Below are positions 27,421 to 38,592 of a DNA stretch of 64,000 bases, piece after piece. The notes under the pieces were generated by a model. That model was not told the origin of the DNA and made no database searches. It saw only the letters and a program-made list of their open reading frames with translations. Location of the stretch: contig QBLY01000010.1 of assembly GCA_003241895.1 (NCBI GenBank), positions 23,996 to 87,995 of the forward strand, written 5' to 3'. Each line of letters opens with the position of its first letter. Within the stretch, counting starts at the first letter, position 1. Both the position numbers and the translations under genes were made by a program. The DNA is from Lysobacteraceae bacterium (GTDB lineage Bacteria; Pseudomonadota; Gammaproteobacteria; Xanthomonadales; Xanthomonadaceae).

Positions 27421-27448
27421 TTAATAGTACAATTTCGGTCCTGATTAA
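27421..27448. promoter_or_regulatory. Candidate Rrf2 operator and promoter of the SUF operon
   Basis: An imperfect inverted repeat has the left arm TTAATAGTAC (27421-27430) and the right arm GTCCTGATTAA (27438-27448). It lies 20 nt before the Rrf2 start. A -10-like TACAAT (27428-27433) sits inside it, so bound regulator would occlude polymerase. No good -35 box is visible. Confidence 0.5.
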
Positions 27449-27467
27449 CTCCCGCCAGGCCGACGCC

Positions 27468-27917
27468 ATGCTCCGCGTCACCAAGCTCACCGATTACGCC
27501 ACCGTGGTCCTGGCCGCCCTTGCCAGCGATCCGACGCGCGTCCACAGCACCGCCGAGCTGGCGGAGCGGGCGCGGCTGGAGCCCACCACGGTGGCCAAGG
27601 TCCTCAAGCCGCTGTCCCATGCCGGCCTGGTGGAAGGCTTCCGCGGCGCCAGCGGAGGCTACCGGCTGGCGCGCCCCGCCGCGCAGATCCCGCTGATCGC
27701 CATCGTCGAAGCCATCGAAGGCCGGCTGGGCATGACCGAATGCTCGAGTGAACATTCCACCTGCGAACACGAATCCCACTGCGGCGTGCAGGTGCACTGG
27801 CGCCGCATCAACGACGTGATCGCCGACGCCCTGGGCGGCGTGACGCTGGCCGACATGCTGCCGCGCGCCGCATCCCCTAAATCCATACCGCTGCAGCTTT
27901 CTGCGGCACGAGGCTGA
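27468..27917 (+). CDS. Rrf2/IscR-type iron-sulfur regulator of the SUF operon
   Basis: This 149-residue Rrf2-family regulator has an N-terminal winged helix ([14 protein letters not shown] and [19 protein letters not shown]) and three cysteines at 92, 99 and 105, close to the IscR cluster ligands, so it should sense cluster status. It is the first gene of the SUF operon and ends one base before sufB. Compared with IscR the DNA-binding half is similar, but the genomic context makes a SUF-specific repressor likely. Its probable operator overlaps the operon promoter. Confidence 0.9.
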   Translation: MLRVTKLTDYATVVLAALASDPTRVHSTAELAERARLEPTTVAKVLKPLSHAGLVEGFRGASGGYRLARPAAQIPLIAIVEAIEGRLGMTECSSEHSTCEHESHCGVQVHWRRINDVIADALGGVTLADMLPRAASPKSIPLQLSAARG

Positions 27918-27918
27918 C

Positions 27919-29360
<1,442 letters not shown>

Positions 29361-29361
<1 letters not shown>

Positions 29362-29933
29362 TGCGGCGCGTCCTGTCGCTGTTGGCGACTCCCTTACTGC
29401 TGGCGGGCTGCACGCCCGCGCCGACCGAAACGCCGGCGCCGATTGCCCCGCTGCACACCTTCTCGTTCTTTGTCAGCGACCTGCAGGCGCCCGACGCGCG
29501 CATCGCCGACTACCTCCAGGGCGACTGCGGCATGGTCGCGATTGCGCGCGTGTCCCGCATTCCGATCGACGACGCGCTGATCCTTCCCGACCTGGTGGTG
29601 CAGTACGACGAGGCCGGCGGCGAGCTCAGGCGCTGGGCCAAGTCCTTCTCCAGCGAGATCCTGGCCATCTCGGGCGACGATCTTTTCTTCGGCGCCAGCC
29701 CGGGCGGCGACGCCGGCCCCTTCCGCACCACGCCCACGGGCGAGGTGGCGGTGGCGGTGCCGCTGGCGTCCAACCTCGAAGCCAACGCCCGCTACGTCGC
29801 CTGCCCCGACTCGCTGCACGGCTTCCACGACATGTCCCTGGTGAACTGCTACCAGACCACCGACGTCGCCGGCCGCCCGCTGAACCTGGCCTGGGAAGCA
29901 GGCTGCCCCAACAACACTCCCGCGACGCCCTGA
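29361..29933 (+). CDS. Predicted lipoprotein inserted in the SUF operon
   Basis: This 190-residue protein starts inside the sufB stop codon (TGATG). It has a lipobox LAGC at 14-17, so Cys17 would be lipidated and the protein exported. The mature part (HTFSFFVSDLQAPDARIADY, then a run with GDDLFFGASPGGDAGPF) contains additional cysteines but no domain I recognise. SUF genes encode cytoplasmic proteins, so an exported lipoprotein between sufB and sufC is unexpected. The tight overlap argues for genuine co-expression. A role in envelope iron or redox sensing is only speculation. Confidence 0.75.
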
Positions 29934-29952
29934 TTCCCCAATGGAAACCACC

Positions 29953-30717
29953 ATGCTCAAGATCCACAACCTCCACGCCCGCGTCGCCGGCAAGGACATC
30001 CTCAAGGGCCTGTCGCTCGAGGTGAAGCCGGGCGAAGTGCACGCCATCATGGGTCCCAACGGTGCGGGCAAGTCCACGCTGGGCAACATCATCGCCGGGC
30101 GCGAGGGCTACGAGGTCGTCGAGGGCACGGTGCAGCTCGAGGGCGCCGACCTGCTGGCGCTGGCGCCGGAAGAGCGCGCCGCGGCCGGCGTGTTCCTGGC
30201 CTTCCAGTACCCGGTGGAGATCCCGGGCGTGAACAACACCTATTTCCTGCGCACCGCGCTCAACGCCCAGCGCAAGGCGCGCGGCGAAGCCGAGCTCGAC
30301 TCGATGCAGTTCCTCAAGCGCGTGCGCGAGAAGCTGGCCGTGCTCGACCTCAAGGATGAGCTGCTGCACCGCGCCGTGAACGAAGGCTTCAGCGGCGGCG
30401 AGAAGAAGCGCAACGAAATCTTCCAGCTGGCGCTGCTGGAGCCGAAGCTGGCCATCCTTGATGAAACCGATTCGGGCCTGGACATCGACGCACTCAAGGC
30501 CGTGGCCGACGGCGTGAACATGATGCGTTCGCCCGAGCGCGCCTTCATCGTGGTCACCCACTACCAGCGCCTGCTCGACTACATCAAGCCCGACGTGGTG
30601 CACGTGCTGGCCGACGGCCGCATCGTCGAGAGCGGCGGCCCTGAGCTGGCGCTGGAACTGGAGGCGCACGGCTATTCGTGGGTGAAGGACCGGATCGCGC
30701 CGGGGGCGTCGGCCTGA
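29953..30717 (+). CDS. sufC: Fe-S cluster assembly ATPase SufC
   Basis: This 254-residue soluble ABC ATPase energises the SufBCD scaffold. It has Walker A GPNGAGKST at 34-42, the signature NEGFSGGEKKRNEIFQ and Walker B LAILDETDSGLDIDAL, which keeps the SufC-type ETDSGLD loop. ATG 29953 is preferred because homologues begin MLKI; an in-frame ATG at 29941 would add four residues. It is separated from sufD by only 2 nt. Confidence 0.96.
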   Translation: MLKIHNLHARVAGKDILKGLSLEVKPGEVHAIMGPNGAGKSTLGNIIAGREGYEVVEGTVQLEGADLLALAPEERAAAGVFLAFQYPVEIPGVNNTYFLRTALNAQRKARGEAELDSMQFLKRVREKLAVLDLKDELLHRAVNEGFSGGEKKRNEIFQLALLEPKLAILDETDSGLDIDALKAVADGVNMMRSPERAFIVVTHYQRLLDYIKPDVVHVLADGRIVESGGPELALELEAHGYSWVKDRIAPGASA

Positions 30718-30719
30718 GC

Positions 30720-32021
30720 ATGAGCAACCTGCTGGAATCGATGAGCTCGGGTTTCGACGCCCTGCCGGCGGCACTGGTGGACGCGCAGGGCCTGGGTGCG
30801 CCGCGCCGCGCCGCCCTCGCCGCCGTGATGGCCGACGGCCTGCCCGGCCCGCGTAACGAGGCCTGGAAGTACACCTCGCTGCGCGCACTGTCGGCGCGCC
30901 GTTTCGGCGTCGCCACCGCCCTGGCCTCGGTGGACGCCGCGGCCCTGGCGGCGATCCCGGCGCCGCGCCTGGTGCTGGTGAACGGCTGCTACGATGCCGC
31001 CCTGTCGCAGCTTGGCGGCCTGCCCACCGGCGCACAGCTGCAGCCGCTGTCGCAGGCCCTGGCGGGTGACGATGCCCGCGCGGTGGCGGTGCTGGGCCGG
31101 CGCTTCGATCGCCCCGATGAACTGTTCGCGCGGCTCAACGGCGCCCTGGCCACCGACGGCGCGCTGCTGCGGATCGCCGACGGCGTCGCGGTGACGGTGC
31201 CGGTGCACCTGGTGTTCGTCGGCACGGCCGCCGACGGCGACATCGCCATGCACCTGCGCCACCTGGTCGAACTGCGCAAGGACGCCTCGCTCACCCTGGT
31301 CGAACACCACCTGGGCCAGGGCGAGCATCGCCATCTCGTCAACCACCTGCTCCACGTGCACCTGGCCAGCGGCGCCCGCCTGGTGCATGCCCGAATGCAG
31401 GACGAAAGCGCCGGCGCCACCCTGCTTGCCCGCACCGACGCCGTGCTGGCCTCGGGCAGCGAGTACCGCCGGGTGGACCTGGAGCTGGGCGCCGGCGTGT
31501 CGCGGCACGAGCTCAACATCGCACTGCAGGGCGAAGGCGCCGCAGCCATCGCCGGCGGCATGCTGTTGGCCGACGGCCGCCGCCACCTCGACACCCGCCT
31601 GGGCATTGAACACCAGGCCAAAAACACGCGCTGCGAACTGCCCTGGCGCGGCCTGGCCGACGAGCGCGGGCGCGCGGTCTTCCACGGCGGCATCACCATC
31701 CACGCCGGCGCCGACGGCAGCGACGCCGCGCTGTCGAACAAGAACCTGCTGCTGTCCGACAGCGCCGAGATCGATACCCAGCCGGTGCTGGTGATCCACG
31801 CCGATGAAGTGAAGGCGGCGCATGGCGCCACCGTCGGCCGGCTGGACGAGACCGCGCTGTTTTACCTGCGCAGCCGCGGCATCGGCCTGGCGCAGGCGCG
31901 CAGGCTGCTGATCCAGGCGTTCCTGCGCGAGCCGCTGTCGGTGCTCGGCGACGCAACGCTGGCCGACACCCTGGGCGCGCTGGTTACACAGCGCCTTGAC
32001 CGCAAGGACCTCAACCCATGA
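30720..32021 (+). CDS. sufD: Fe-S cluster assembly protein SufD
   Basis: This 433-residue SufD is the second beta-helical scaffold subunit. Visible features are the N-terminal GPRNEAWKYTSLRAL, the core strand LSNKNLLLSDSAEIDTQPVL and the family ending HGATVGRLDETALFYLRSRG. ATG 30720 immediately follows the sufC stop. The stop overlaps sufS as ATGA (32018-32021), giving translational coupling. Confidence 0.95.
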   Translation: MSNLLESMSSGFDALPAALVDAQGLGAPRRAALAAVMADGLPGPRNEAWKYTSLRALSARRFGVATALASVDAAALAAIPAPRLVLVNGCYDAALSQLGGLPTGAQLQPLSQALAGDDARAVAVLGRRFDRPDELFARLNGALATDGALLRIADGVAVTVPVHLVFVGTAADGDIAMHLRHLVELRKDASLTLVEHHLGQGEHRHLVNHLLHVHLASGARLVHARMQDESAGATLLARTDAVLASGSEYRRVDLELGAGVSRHELNIALQGEGAAAIAGGMLLADGRRHLDTRLGIEHQAKNTRCELPWRGLADERGRAVFHGGITIHAGADGSDAALSNKNLLLSDSAEIDTQPVLVIHADEVKAAHGATVGRLDETALFYLRSRGIGLAQARRLLIQAFLREPLSVLGDATLADTLGALVTQRLDRKDLNP

Positions 32022-33250
32022 CCGCTTCGAGCACCCGGCCCGACTGGCTGAAGATCCGCGCCGACTTCCCGGTGCTTACGCGCCAGGTGCACGGCAAGCC
32101 GCTGGTCTACCTGGACTCGGCCAACACCTCGCAAAAACCGCAGGCGGTGATCCGCGCGATGGACGGGTTCTACCGCGAACACAACGCCAACGTTTCGCGC
32201 GCGGTGCACACGCTGGGCAGCGAGGCCACCGAAGCCTACGAAGGGGCGCGCCGGACCATCGCCGCCTTCATCAACGTGCCGGCCGACGAGCTGGTGCTGA
32301 CCTCAGGCACCACGTTCGCCATCAACCTGGTGGCCTACAGCTGGGCCATGCCGCGCCTGAAGGCCGGCGACGTCATCCTGCTGACATTGATGGAGCACCA
32401 CGCCAACATCGTGCCCTGGCAACTGGTGGCCGAACACACCGGCGCCAGCATCCGCGTCGTCGGCATCACGCCCACGGGCGAGCTGGACCTGGACGACCTG
32501 CACGCGAAGATGACCGCGGACGTGAAGCTGCTCGCCTTCACCCACGTTTCCAACGTGCTGGGCACGGTGAACCCGGTGGCCGCGATCTGCCGGGAAGCGC
32601 GCAAGCGCGGCATCGTGACCGTCGTTGACGGCTCGCAGGCAACGCCGCACCGTGCGGTGGACATCCCGGCGCTGGGCTGCGATTTCTACGCGTTCACCGG
32701 CCACAAGATGCTGGGCCCCACCGGCACCGGTGGGCTCTGGGCGCGCCGGCAGCACCTGCGCGAAATGCCGCCGTTCCTGGGCGGCGGCGAGATGATCAGG
32801 GAAGTGCGGTTCGAAAAAACCGTCTACAACGACCCGCCGCACAAGTTCGAAGCCGGCACGCCCAACATCGCCGGCGTGATCGGGCTGGGCGCAGCGGTGG
32901 ACTACCTGTCCGGCATCGGCATGGCCGACATCGAGGCGCGCGAACAGGCGCTGCTTCGGATGGCCGAAGAGCGCCTGTCGGCGATCCCGGGCCTGCGCAT
33001 CGTCGGCACCGCGCCGGGCAAGGCCGCCGTCATCAGCTTCCTGGTGGACGGGGCGCATGCGCACGACCTGGCCACGCTGCTCGACCTGGAAGGCGTTGCC
33101 GTGCGCTCGGGGCACCATTGCGCGCATCCGCTGATGGCGCACTTCGGCGTGCCGGCCACCTGCCGCGCCTCGCTGGCGTTCTACAACACCCACGTCGAGA
33201 TCGAGCGCCTGGGCGACGCGATAGAAAAAGCGCGCAAGCTACTGGCCTGA
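32018..33250 (+). CDS. sufS: Cysteine desulfurase SufS
   Basis: This 410-residue PLP enzyme supplies sulfur from cysteine to the SUF scaffold. The cofactor lysine is Lys230 in AFTGHKMLGPTGTGGLW and the persulfide cysteine is Cys368 in RSGHHCAHPLM, in the SufS-type context. No sufE or sufU gene is visible in the operon, so the persulfide acceptor must be encoded elsewhere or the Rieske/GNAT genes have replaced it. The start overlaps sufD. Confidence 0.96.
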   Translation: MTASSTRPDWLKIRADFPVLTRQVHGKPLVYLDSANTSQKPQAVIRAMDGFYREHNANVSRAVHTLGSEATEAYEGARRTIAAFINVPADELVLTSGTTFAINLVAYSWAMPRLKAGDVILLTLMEHHANIVPWQLVAEHTGASIRVVGITPTGELDLDDLHAKMTADVKLLAFTHVSNVLGTVNPVAAICREARKRGIVTVVDGSQATPHRAVDIPALGCDFYAFTGHKMLGPTGTGGLWARRQHLREMPPFLGGGEMIREVRFEKTVYNDPPHKFEAGTPNIAGVIGLGAAVDYLSGIGMADIEAREQALLRMAEERLSAIPGLRIVGTAPGKAAVISFLVDGAHAHDLATLLDLEGVAVRSGHHCAHPLMAHFGVPATCRASLAFYNTHVEIERLGDAIEKARKLLA

Positions 33251-33283
33251 TCCACGACGCACCCGACATCGGAGCAAGAACGC

Positions 33284-33817
33284 ATGAGCTGGCTGCCCCC
33301 GCTGGAGTTCCGCGCCGCCACGGCGCGCGACGTCGACGCCGTGGTCGCGCTGGTGGAGTCGGCCTATCGCGGCGAAGCCAGCCGCACCGGCTGGACCACC
33401 GAGGCCGACCTGCTGGACGGTCGCCGTACCGGGCCCGACGACGTGCTGGCCAGCATTGACCGGGCGCGCAGCCAGGTGCTGCTGGCCGAGCGCGGCGGCA
33501 AGCTGATGGCCTGCGCCCACGTCGCCGACGACGACGGGTTCGGCTATTTCGGCATGTTCTCGGTGGTTCCCGGGCTGCAGCGCGCCGGCATCGGCACGCA
33601 GGTGCTGGCCGAGGCCGAACGCATCGTGCGCGAGCAGTTCGGCCTGCGCACCCTGCGCATGACCGTGATTGACGTGCGCGAAGAGCTGATCGCGTACTAC
33701 GAGCGCCGCGGCTATCGCCGCACCGGCATCAGGAAGCCCTTCCCCTACGGCGACGAGCGCTTCGGCCTGCCCCGGCGCAGCGACCTGCGCTTTGAAGTGC
33801 TGGAGAAAGCGCTGTGA
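33284..33817 (+). CDS. GNAT family N-acetyltransferase downstream of sufS
   Basis: This 177-residue acetyl-CoA-dependent transferase has the GNAT strand-turn-helix FGMFSVVPGLQRAGIGTQVL and the C-terminal IAYYERRGYRRTGIRKPF. Its substrate is unknown. It lies 33 nt after sufS and overlaps the Rieske gene (GTGA), so it travels with the SUF operon. The same placement occurs in Xanthomonas relatives. Confidence 0.88.
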   Translation: MSWLPPLEFRAATARDVDAVVALVESAYRGEASRTGWTTEADLLDGRRTGPDDVLASIDRARSQVLLAERGGKLMACAHVADDDGFGYFGMFSVVPGLQRAGIGTQVLAEAERIVREQFGLRTLRMTVIDVREELIAYYERRGYRRTGIRKPFPYGDERFGLPRRSDLRFEVLEKAL

Positions 33818-34128
33818 ACGGCTGGGTGCGGGTATGCGCCACCAGCGAGCTGCTGCCGGGCGAATCCCAGGTGGCCTGGGACGGCGACACGCCGATCCTG
33901 GTGGTGAACCTGGACGGCGAGCTATACGCACTCGAGGACAAATGCACCCATGAGGACTTCGAACTCAGCGCCGGTGCTATCGACGGCGGACAGATCGAAT
34001 GCACCCTGCACGGCGCGCGCTTCGACCTGCGCACCGGCGAAGCCCTGTGCGCACCGGCCTATGCGCCGGTGCCGCGATTCCCGGTGAAAACCGAAGACGG
34101 CGCCGTCTGGACCCGCGACGACCGCTGA
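33814..34128 (+). CDS. Rieske-type [2Fe-2S] ferredoxin
   Basis: This 104-residue stand-alone Rieske protein has the two cluster motifs C44-T-H46 (EDKCTHEDFELS) and C63-T-L-H66 (IECTLHGARFD). It has no membrane segment and so is a soluble electron carrier of the dioxygenase-ferredoxin type. The start is a GTG overlapping the GNAT stop. In this setting it probably donates electrons for cluster assembly or is a client of it. It ends 4 nt before the convergent HutD-like gene. Confidence 0.92.
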   Translation: MNGWVRVCATSELLPGESQVAWDGDTPILVVNLDGELYALEDKCTHEDFELSAGAIDGGQIECTLHGARFDLRTGEALCAPAYAPVPRFPVKTEDGAVWTRDDR

Positions 34129-34132
34129 GGGC

Positions 34133-34717
34133 TCAGGCCGGGCCGATCTTGGCCAGCAGCAGTTCCCCGCCACCGTCGATGATGCGCCGCGACGGGCCGT
34201 CGGCGTCGGGCACCAGCAGCGCGCTGTCGCCCTGGTCCATCCGCAGCGGGCGGGCCAGGTCCTTGAAATGCGCGTGGCCCTGTATCAGGTAGATCAGCCA
34301 GGTGGTGCCGGGCTCGGCGAAGAACACCATGGCGCCCACCAGCGGCCGGTGCAGCAGGGTCACCTGCACTTCATCGCGGCGCCAGATCAGGTTGAAATCA
34401 TGCGTCGGGCCGTTCACCAGCCTGGCCGCCAGCGGGCGCTCGCCGCTGAAGCGGATGCGCTCATGCGGTGGATTGAGCGTCACCGCCTGGCCGTCCTCGA
34501 AGTCCAGGTGCATTCCTTCGCCCGCCAGCAGCACCAGTTCCCGGTCGCAGCCGGGGAAGGCGGAGAACGGCGCATCCTGGTCGATCTCGGCGATGGAAGC
34601 GCGCCACTGCCAGCCGTCGCCGCCCTCGGGGTGGCGATGGATTTCCCGCGTCCAGCCGCGCTCGTTACGCCAGCGCTCGCGCCGGTATTCGTGGGCCGGC
34701 AGGTGGACGATGCGCAT
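34133..34717 (-). CDS. HutD/Ves family protein
   Basis: This 194-residue cupin-fold protein of the HutD/Ves family begins MRIVHLPAHEYRRERWRNER. Family strings include SFAEIDQ-like SIAEIDQDAPFSAFPGCDRE, GPTHDFNLIWRR and a terminal LLAKIGP. ATG 34717 is chosen because the upstream frame is a low-quality Arg/Ala stretch. HutD is linked to histidine utilisation in pseudomonads and Ves to cold-induced expression in E. coli; neither context exists here, so function is open. No histidine-use genes are in the window. Confidence 0.85.
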   Translation of the reverse strand: MRIVHLPAHEYRRERWRNERGWTREIHRHPEGGDGWQWRASIAEIDQDAPFSAFPGCDRELVLLAGEGMHLDFEDGQAVTLNPPHERIRFSGERPLAARLVNGPTHDFNLIWRRDEVQVTLLHRPLVGAMVFFAEPGTTWLIYLIQGHAHFKDLARPLRMDQGDSALLVPDADGPSRRIIDGGGELLLAKIGPA

Positions 34718-34854
34718 CAGGCCACCCCGGCAGCGGCGCGAGGCCCGCGCTGCGCGGCGCACATGGGCGCAAGACGGGTATCGGGGCTGTCGCCTGAGCG
34801 GGGGCACGGACGGATCATGGTGCGGAGTCTAGCGCAGGCTCCGTGGCCGCTGGA

Positions 34855-35358
34855 TCAGTGCTCGCCGGGCTCCAGCCAGTCGGCATTCCAGTACGGGTAG
34901 TCCCCCAGCCGCTGCACCAGCCCGGCACGCAGCGGATTGGCCACCAGGTAGCGCGCCGCCTGCAGCGCGTCCTCGCCCGCCGGCAGCAGCCGGTCGCTGA
35001 AGCCACGCCCCCACAGCCACCCGTTCACGAGGTGGCGGTCTTCGACGGCGCGCGAGGTGATGGCCTTGAAGCGCCCGACCAGCGTGGACAGCGTGTCGCG
35101 CTCGCCCAGGGTCACCAGGCCGTGCCAATGGTCGGGCATCAGCACCCAGGCACTGACGCTGGCATCACGCCACGGCCAGCGGGCGGTGTGGATGCGGCAG
35201 ACGGCGCGCGCGGCCTCGTCGTCGCGGAAAACGGGGCGCCGGTACAGCGTCGGCAGGGTCAGCACATAGGTCTGGCCAGGGATGGAGCGCCTGGCCAGGC
35301 GCTGGGCGCGCAGGTGGGGCGGCGGCGGGCGGTCGCCGGCCGGCAGGGTCGCGGGCAT
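34855..35358 (-). CDS. REP-associated tyrosine transposase (RAYT)
   Basis: This 167-residue Y1-transposase of the IS200-like superfamily has the HUH metal motif H77-W-H79 in VLMPDHWHGLV and the nucleophile-type Tyr137 in QAARYLVANPLRAG. The trailing NPLRAGLV string is typical of RAYTs. It has no terminal inverted repeats of its own and is not part of an insertion sequence. RAYTs are single-copy domesticated enzymes thought to mobilise short palindromic REP elements. A palindrome-rich element occurs 6 kb away (41588-41910), but no link is shown. Confidence 0.87.
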   Translation of the reverse strand: MPATLPAGDRPPPPHLRAQRLARRSIPGQTYVLTLPTLYRRPVFRDDEAARAVCRIHTARWPWRDASVSAWVLMPDHWHGLVTLGERDTLSTLVGRFKAITSRAVEDRHLVNGWLWGRGFSDRLLPAGEDALQAARYLVANPLRAGLVQRLGDYPYWNADWLEPGEH

Positions 35359-35380
35359 CGGAGTCCTCGGCAGGGTGGGA

Positions 35381-35408
35381 AGGAAAGGGCCCGGCCGAAG
35401 CCGGGCCC
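35381..35408 (-). terminator. Terminator of the helix-hairpin-helix gene
   Basis: GGGCCCGGC at 35387-35395 pairs with GCCGGGCCC at 35400-35408. On the minus strand the loop reads TTCG, an extra-stable tetraloop, and the stem is followed by TTTCCT. It lies 20 nt past the stop of the gene at 35428. Confidence 0.65.
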
Positions 35409-35427
35409 CGGCGTAACGGCCGGCGGA

Positions 35428-35769
35428 TCAGTTCGATGCCGGCGCCGGCGCCTTGGGCTTGGGCTTGGCCGCTGCGGCGGGCGCCGTGGCGCGCGCCCCG
35501 GCTCCGACCTTGATGCGTTCGCGGTTGAGCTCGATGGTGGACAGGCCGATGCCCTTCACCTCGGCCAGCTCGTCGGCGCTTTTGAACGCCCCGTGCTGCT
35601 TGCGATGGGCAACGATGGCCTCGGCCTTGCTGGGGCCGACGCGGTCGAGGACGCGGTCGAGCGTGGCGGCGTCCGCCGTGTTGATGTCGACCGTCTCGGC
35701 GGCCAGGGCACTGCCGGCCAACGCGGCCGACAGCAGGATCGAGCGAAGGATCAGGGCAAGCTTGTTCAT
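35428..35769 (-). CDS. ComEA-like helix-hairpin-helix protein, exported
   Basis: This 113-residue protein has a signal peptide (MNKLALILRSILLSAALAGSALA) followed by a helix-hairpin-helix pair (VDINTADAATLDRVLDRVGP and ELAEVKGIGLSTIELNRERI) and a Pro/Ala/Lys tail. The HhH part is the ComEA DNA-binding domain, which pulls DNA through the periplasm during transformation. The Ala/Pro/Lys tail lacks known domains. ATG 35769 is preceded by GAGG seven bases upstream. Confidence 0.87.
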   Translation of the reverse strand: MNKLALILRSILLSAALAGSALAAETVDINTADAATLDRVLDRVGPSKAEAIVAHRKQHGAFKSADELAEVKGIGLSTIELNRERIKVGAGARATAPAAAAKPKPKAPAPASN

Positions 35770-35981
35770 GGGGCTACCTCGTTGGGTCCAGGGGATGTGC
35801 CGGGCCGCGGTGGTCGCCGCGGGGCAAGGCCAGTCTCGTTCCGCCGCCGGGGGCGGCCCATCGCCATTCACCTGCGTGACGATCGGAACCGTCCTGCCGC
35901 CGCTGTCCGCGCTTTCCTACCCGGCCGGCGGCGCCGGCGCCAAGGGAGTAAAATCGGGAGCACGACGCAACGAGGATCGCC

Positions 35982-37493
<1,512 letters not shown>

Positions 37494-37501
37494 GTACCCT
37501 C

Positions 37502-37523
37502 CCCCGCGCGCCAGCGCGCGGGG
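37502..37523. terminator. Hairpin between convergent genes
   Basis: A perfect 10-bp GC stem, CCCCGCGCGC (37502-37511) with GCGCGCGGGG (37514-37523), surrounds a 2-nt gap that would open to a 4-nt loop. It lies between the converging M20 and methyltransferase genes. There is no T run, so it may stop transcription inefficiently or only structure the 3' ends. Confidence 0.4.
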
Positions 37524-37524
37524 A

Positions 37525-38541
37525 TCAGCCAGGCAGGCGGGCCAACAGGCCCCAGGCCATCAGTTCGCGGTTGTCGAAGCGCAGCTCCACCAGGCGATCC
37601 AGGCTTGCGCCCGATGCCTGCAGCAACGCTTCGACGGCGGGCCGGTCAAGCGCGCATTCCACCAGTTCACGCAGGCGCAGCTGCGACTCGCGCAGCTGCA
37701 CCACCAGCGCGGCCAACGCCTGTTGGCCGACCAGCGCCGAGCCGGCGGCCCGGCTGGCCATCAGCGCGTGCGCGATGCCCTGCTGCGTGTCCACGATGAC
37801 GTCAGGGCACGAAGACCGCTCGGCGCGATCGCTGGCCTGCGACATCAAGGCGTTGTAGTTCGAACGCAGCGACGCGGCGGCGGGATCCGCTTCCAGCTTC
37901 CGGATGCCTTCGGGCGTGGCCGCCAGCGCAAGCGCTTCACAAAGCCGTGCGCCGGTGTCGAGCAGCGCTGCCTCGTCGAGCATCCACGCCAGGTGCCGCA
38001 GCTCCTCGCGCGCCTGGCGCACGATCAGCGACTCGCTGGCGTGCAGCACCAGTGCCAGCGTGCCGCCGGCGCGCACCACGCGGCGCAGTTCGGCGATGGC
38101 ACGCGCGGTGTCGGTGTATTCCAGGCCGAACTGGCTGACGGCGACATCGAACGCCGCATCGGCGAACGGCAGGCTTTCGGCGCGCACGCCCGGATGGAAC
38201 CGGGTCCTGCCGCGCACGGCCTCCGGCGCCAAAGCCAGCCAACCCGGCTGCACCTGCGCCAGGTCCACGGCATCGATCTGCAGGGCGCGCGCTTCGGGCA
38301 CGTCTTCGATGAACAGCGCCGGCAGCGCGCCGTTGCCGGTCGCCACGTCCAGCAGCCGCGCACCGACCGGCAGCGTGGCCGCCAGCGCCCGCCAGAACTC
38401 GCGCACTTCGCCGGCGTAGTTGCCGCCGAAGCTGCCCACGCACGAATGCAGCGCGCCGCTGGACCAGTAGGCACTCCAGCTGCGGGTGCGCTCGGCCAGA
38501 TCGTCGGTCACCGGCGTTGCACCGTGGTCTGCTGGGTTCAT
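37525..38541 (-). CDS. SAM-dependent methyltransferase (class I)
   Basis: This 338-residue protein has the class I motif I LLDVATGNGALPALF near residue 65 and VSQFGLEYTDT further on. The C-terminal part (about 200-338) is helical and not diagnostic. The substrate is unknown. It starts 51 nt from the divergent AspH gene. A shared control region lies in 38542-38592 with two AT-rich patches (GATTATAG, GATAGATAAT). Confidence 0.85.
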   Translation of the reverse strand: MNPADHGATPVTDDLAERTRSWSAYWSSGALHSCVGSFGGNYAGEVREFWRALAATLPVGARLLDVATGNGALPALFIEDVPEARALQIDAVDLAQVQPGWLALAPEAVRGRTRFHPGVRAESLPFADAAFDVAVSQFGLEYTDTARAIAELRRVVRAGGTLALVLHASESLIVRQAREELRHLAWMLDEAALLDTGARLCEALALAATPEGIRKLEADPAAASLRSNYNALMSQASDRAERSSCPDVIVDTQQGIAHALMASRAAGSALVGQQALAALVVQLRESQLRLRELVECALDRPAVEALLQASGASLDRLVELRFDNRELMAWGLLARLPG

Positions 38542-38592
38542 CGCTCGATTATAGCTTCCCCGCCGGACGCGATAGATAATCGGACTTTAGCG

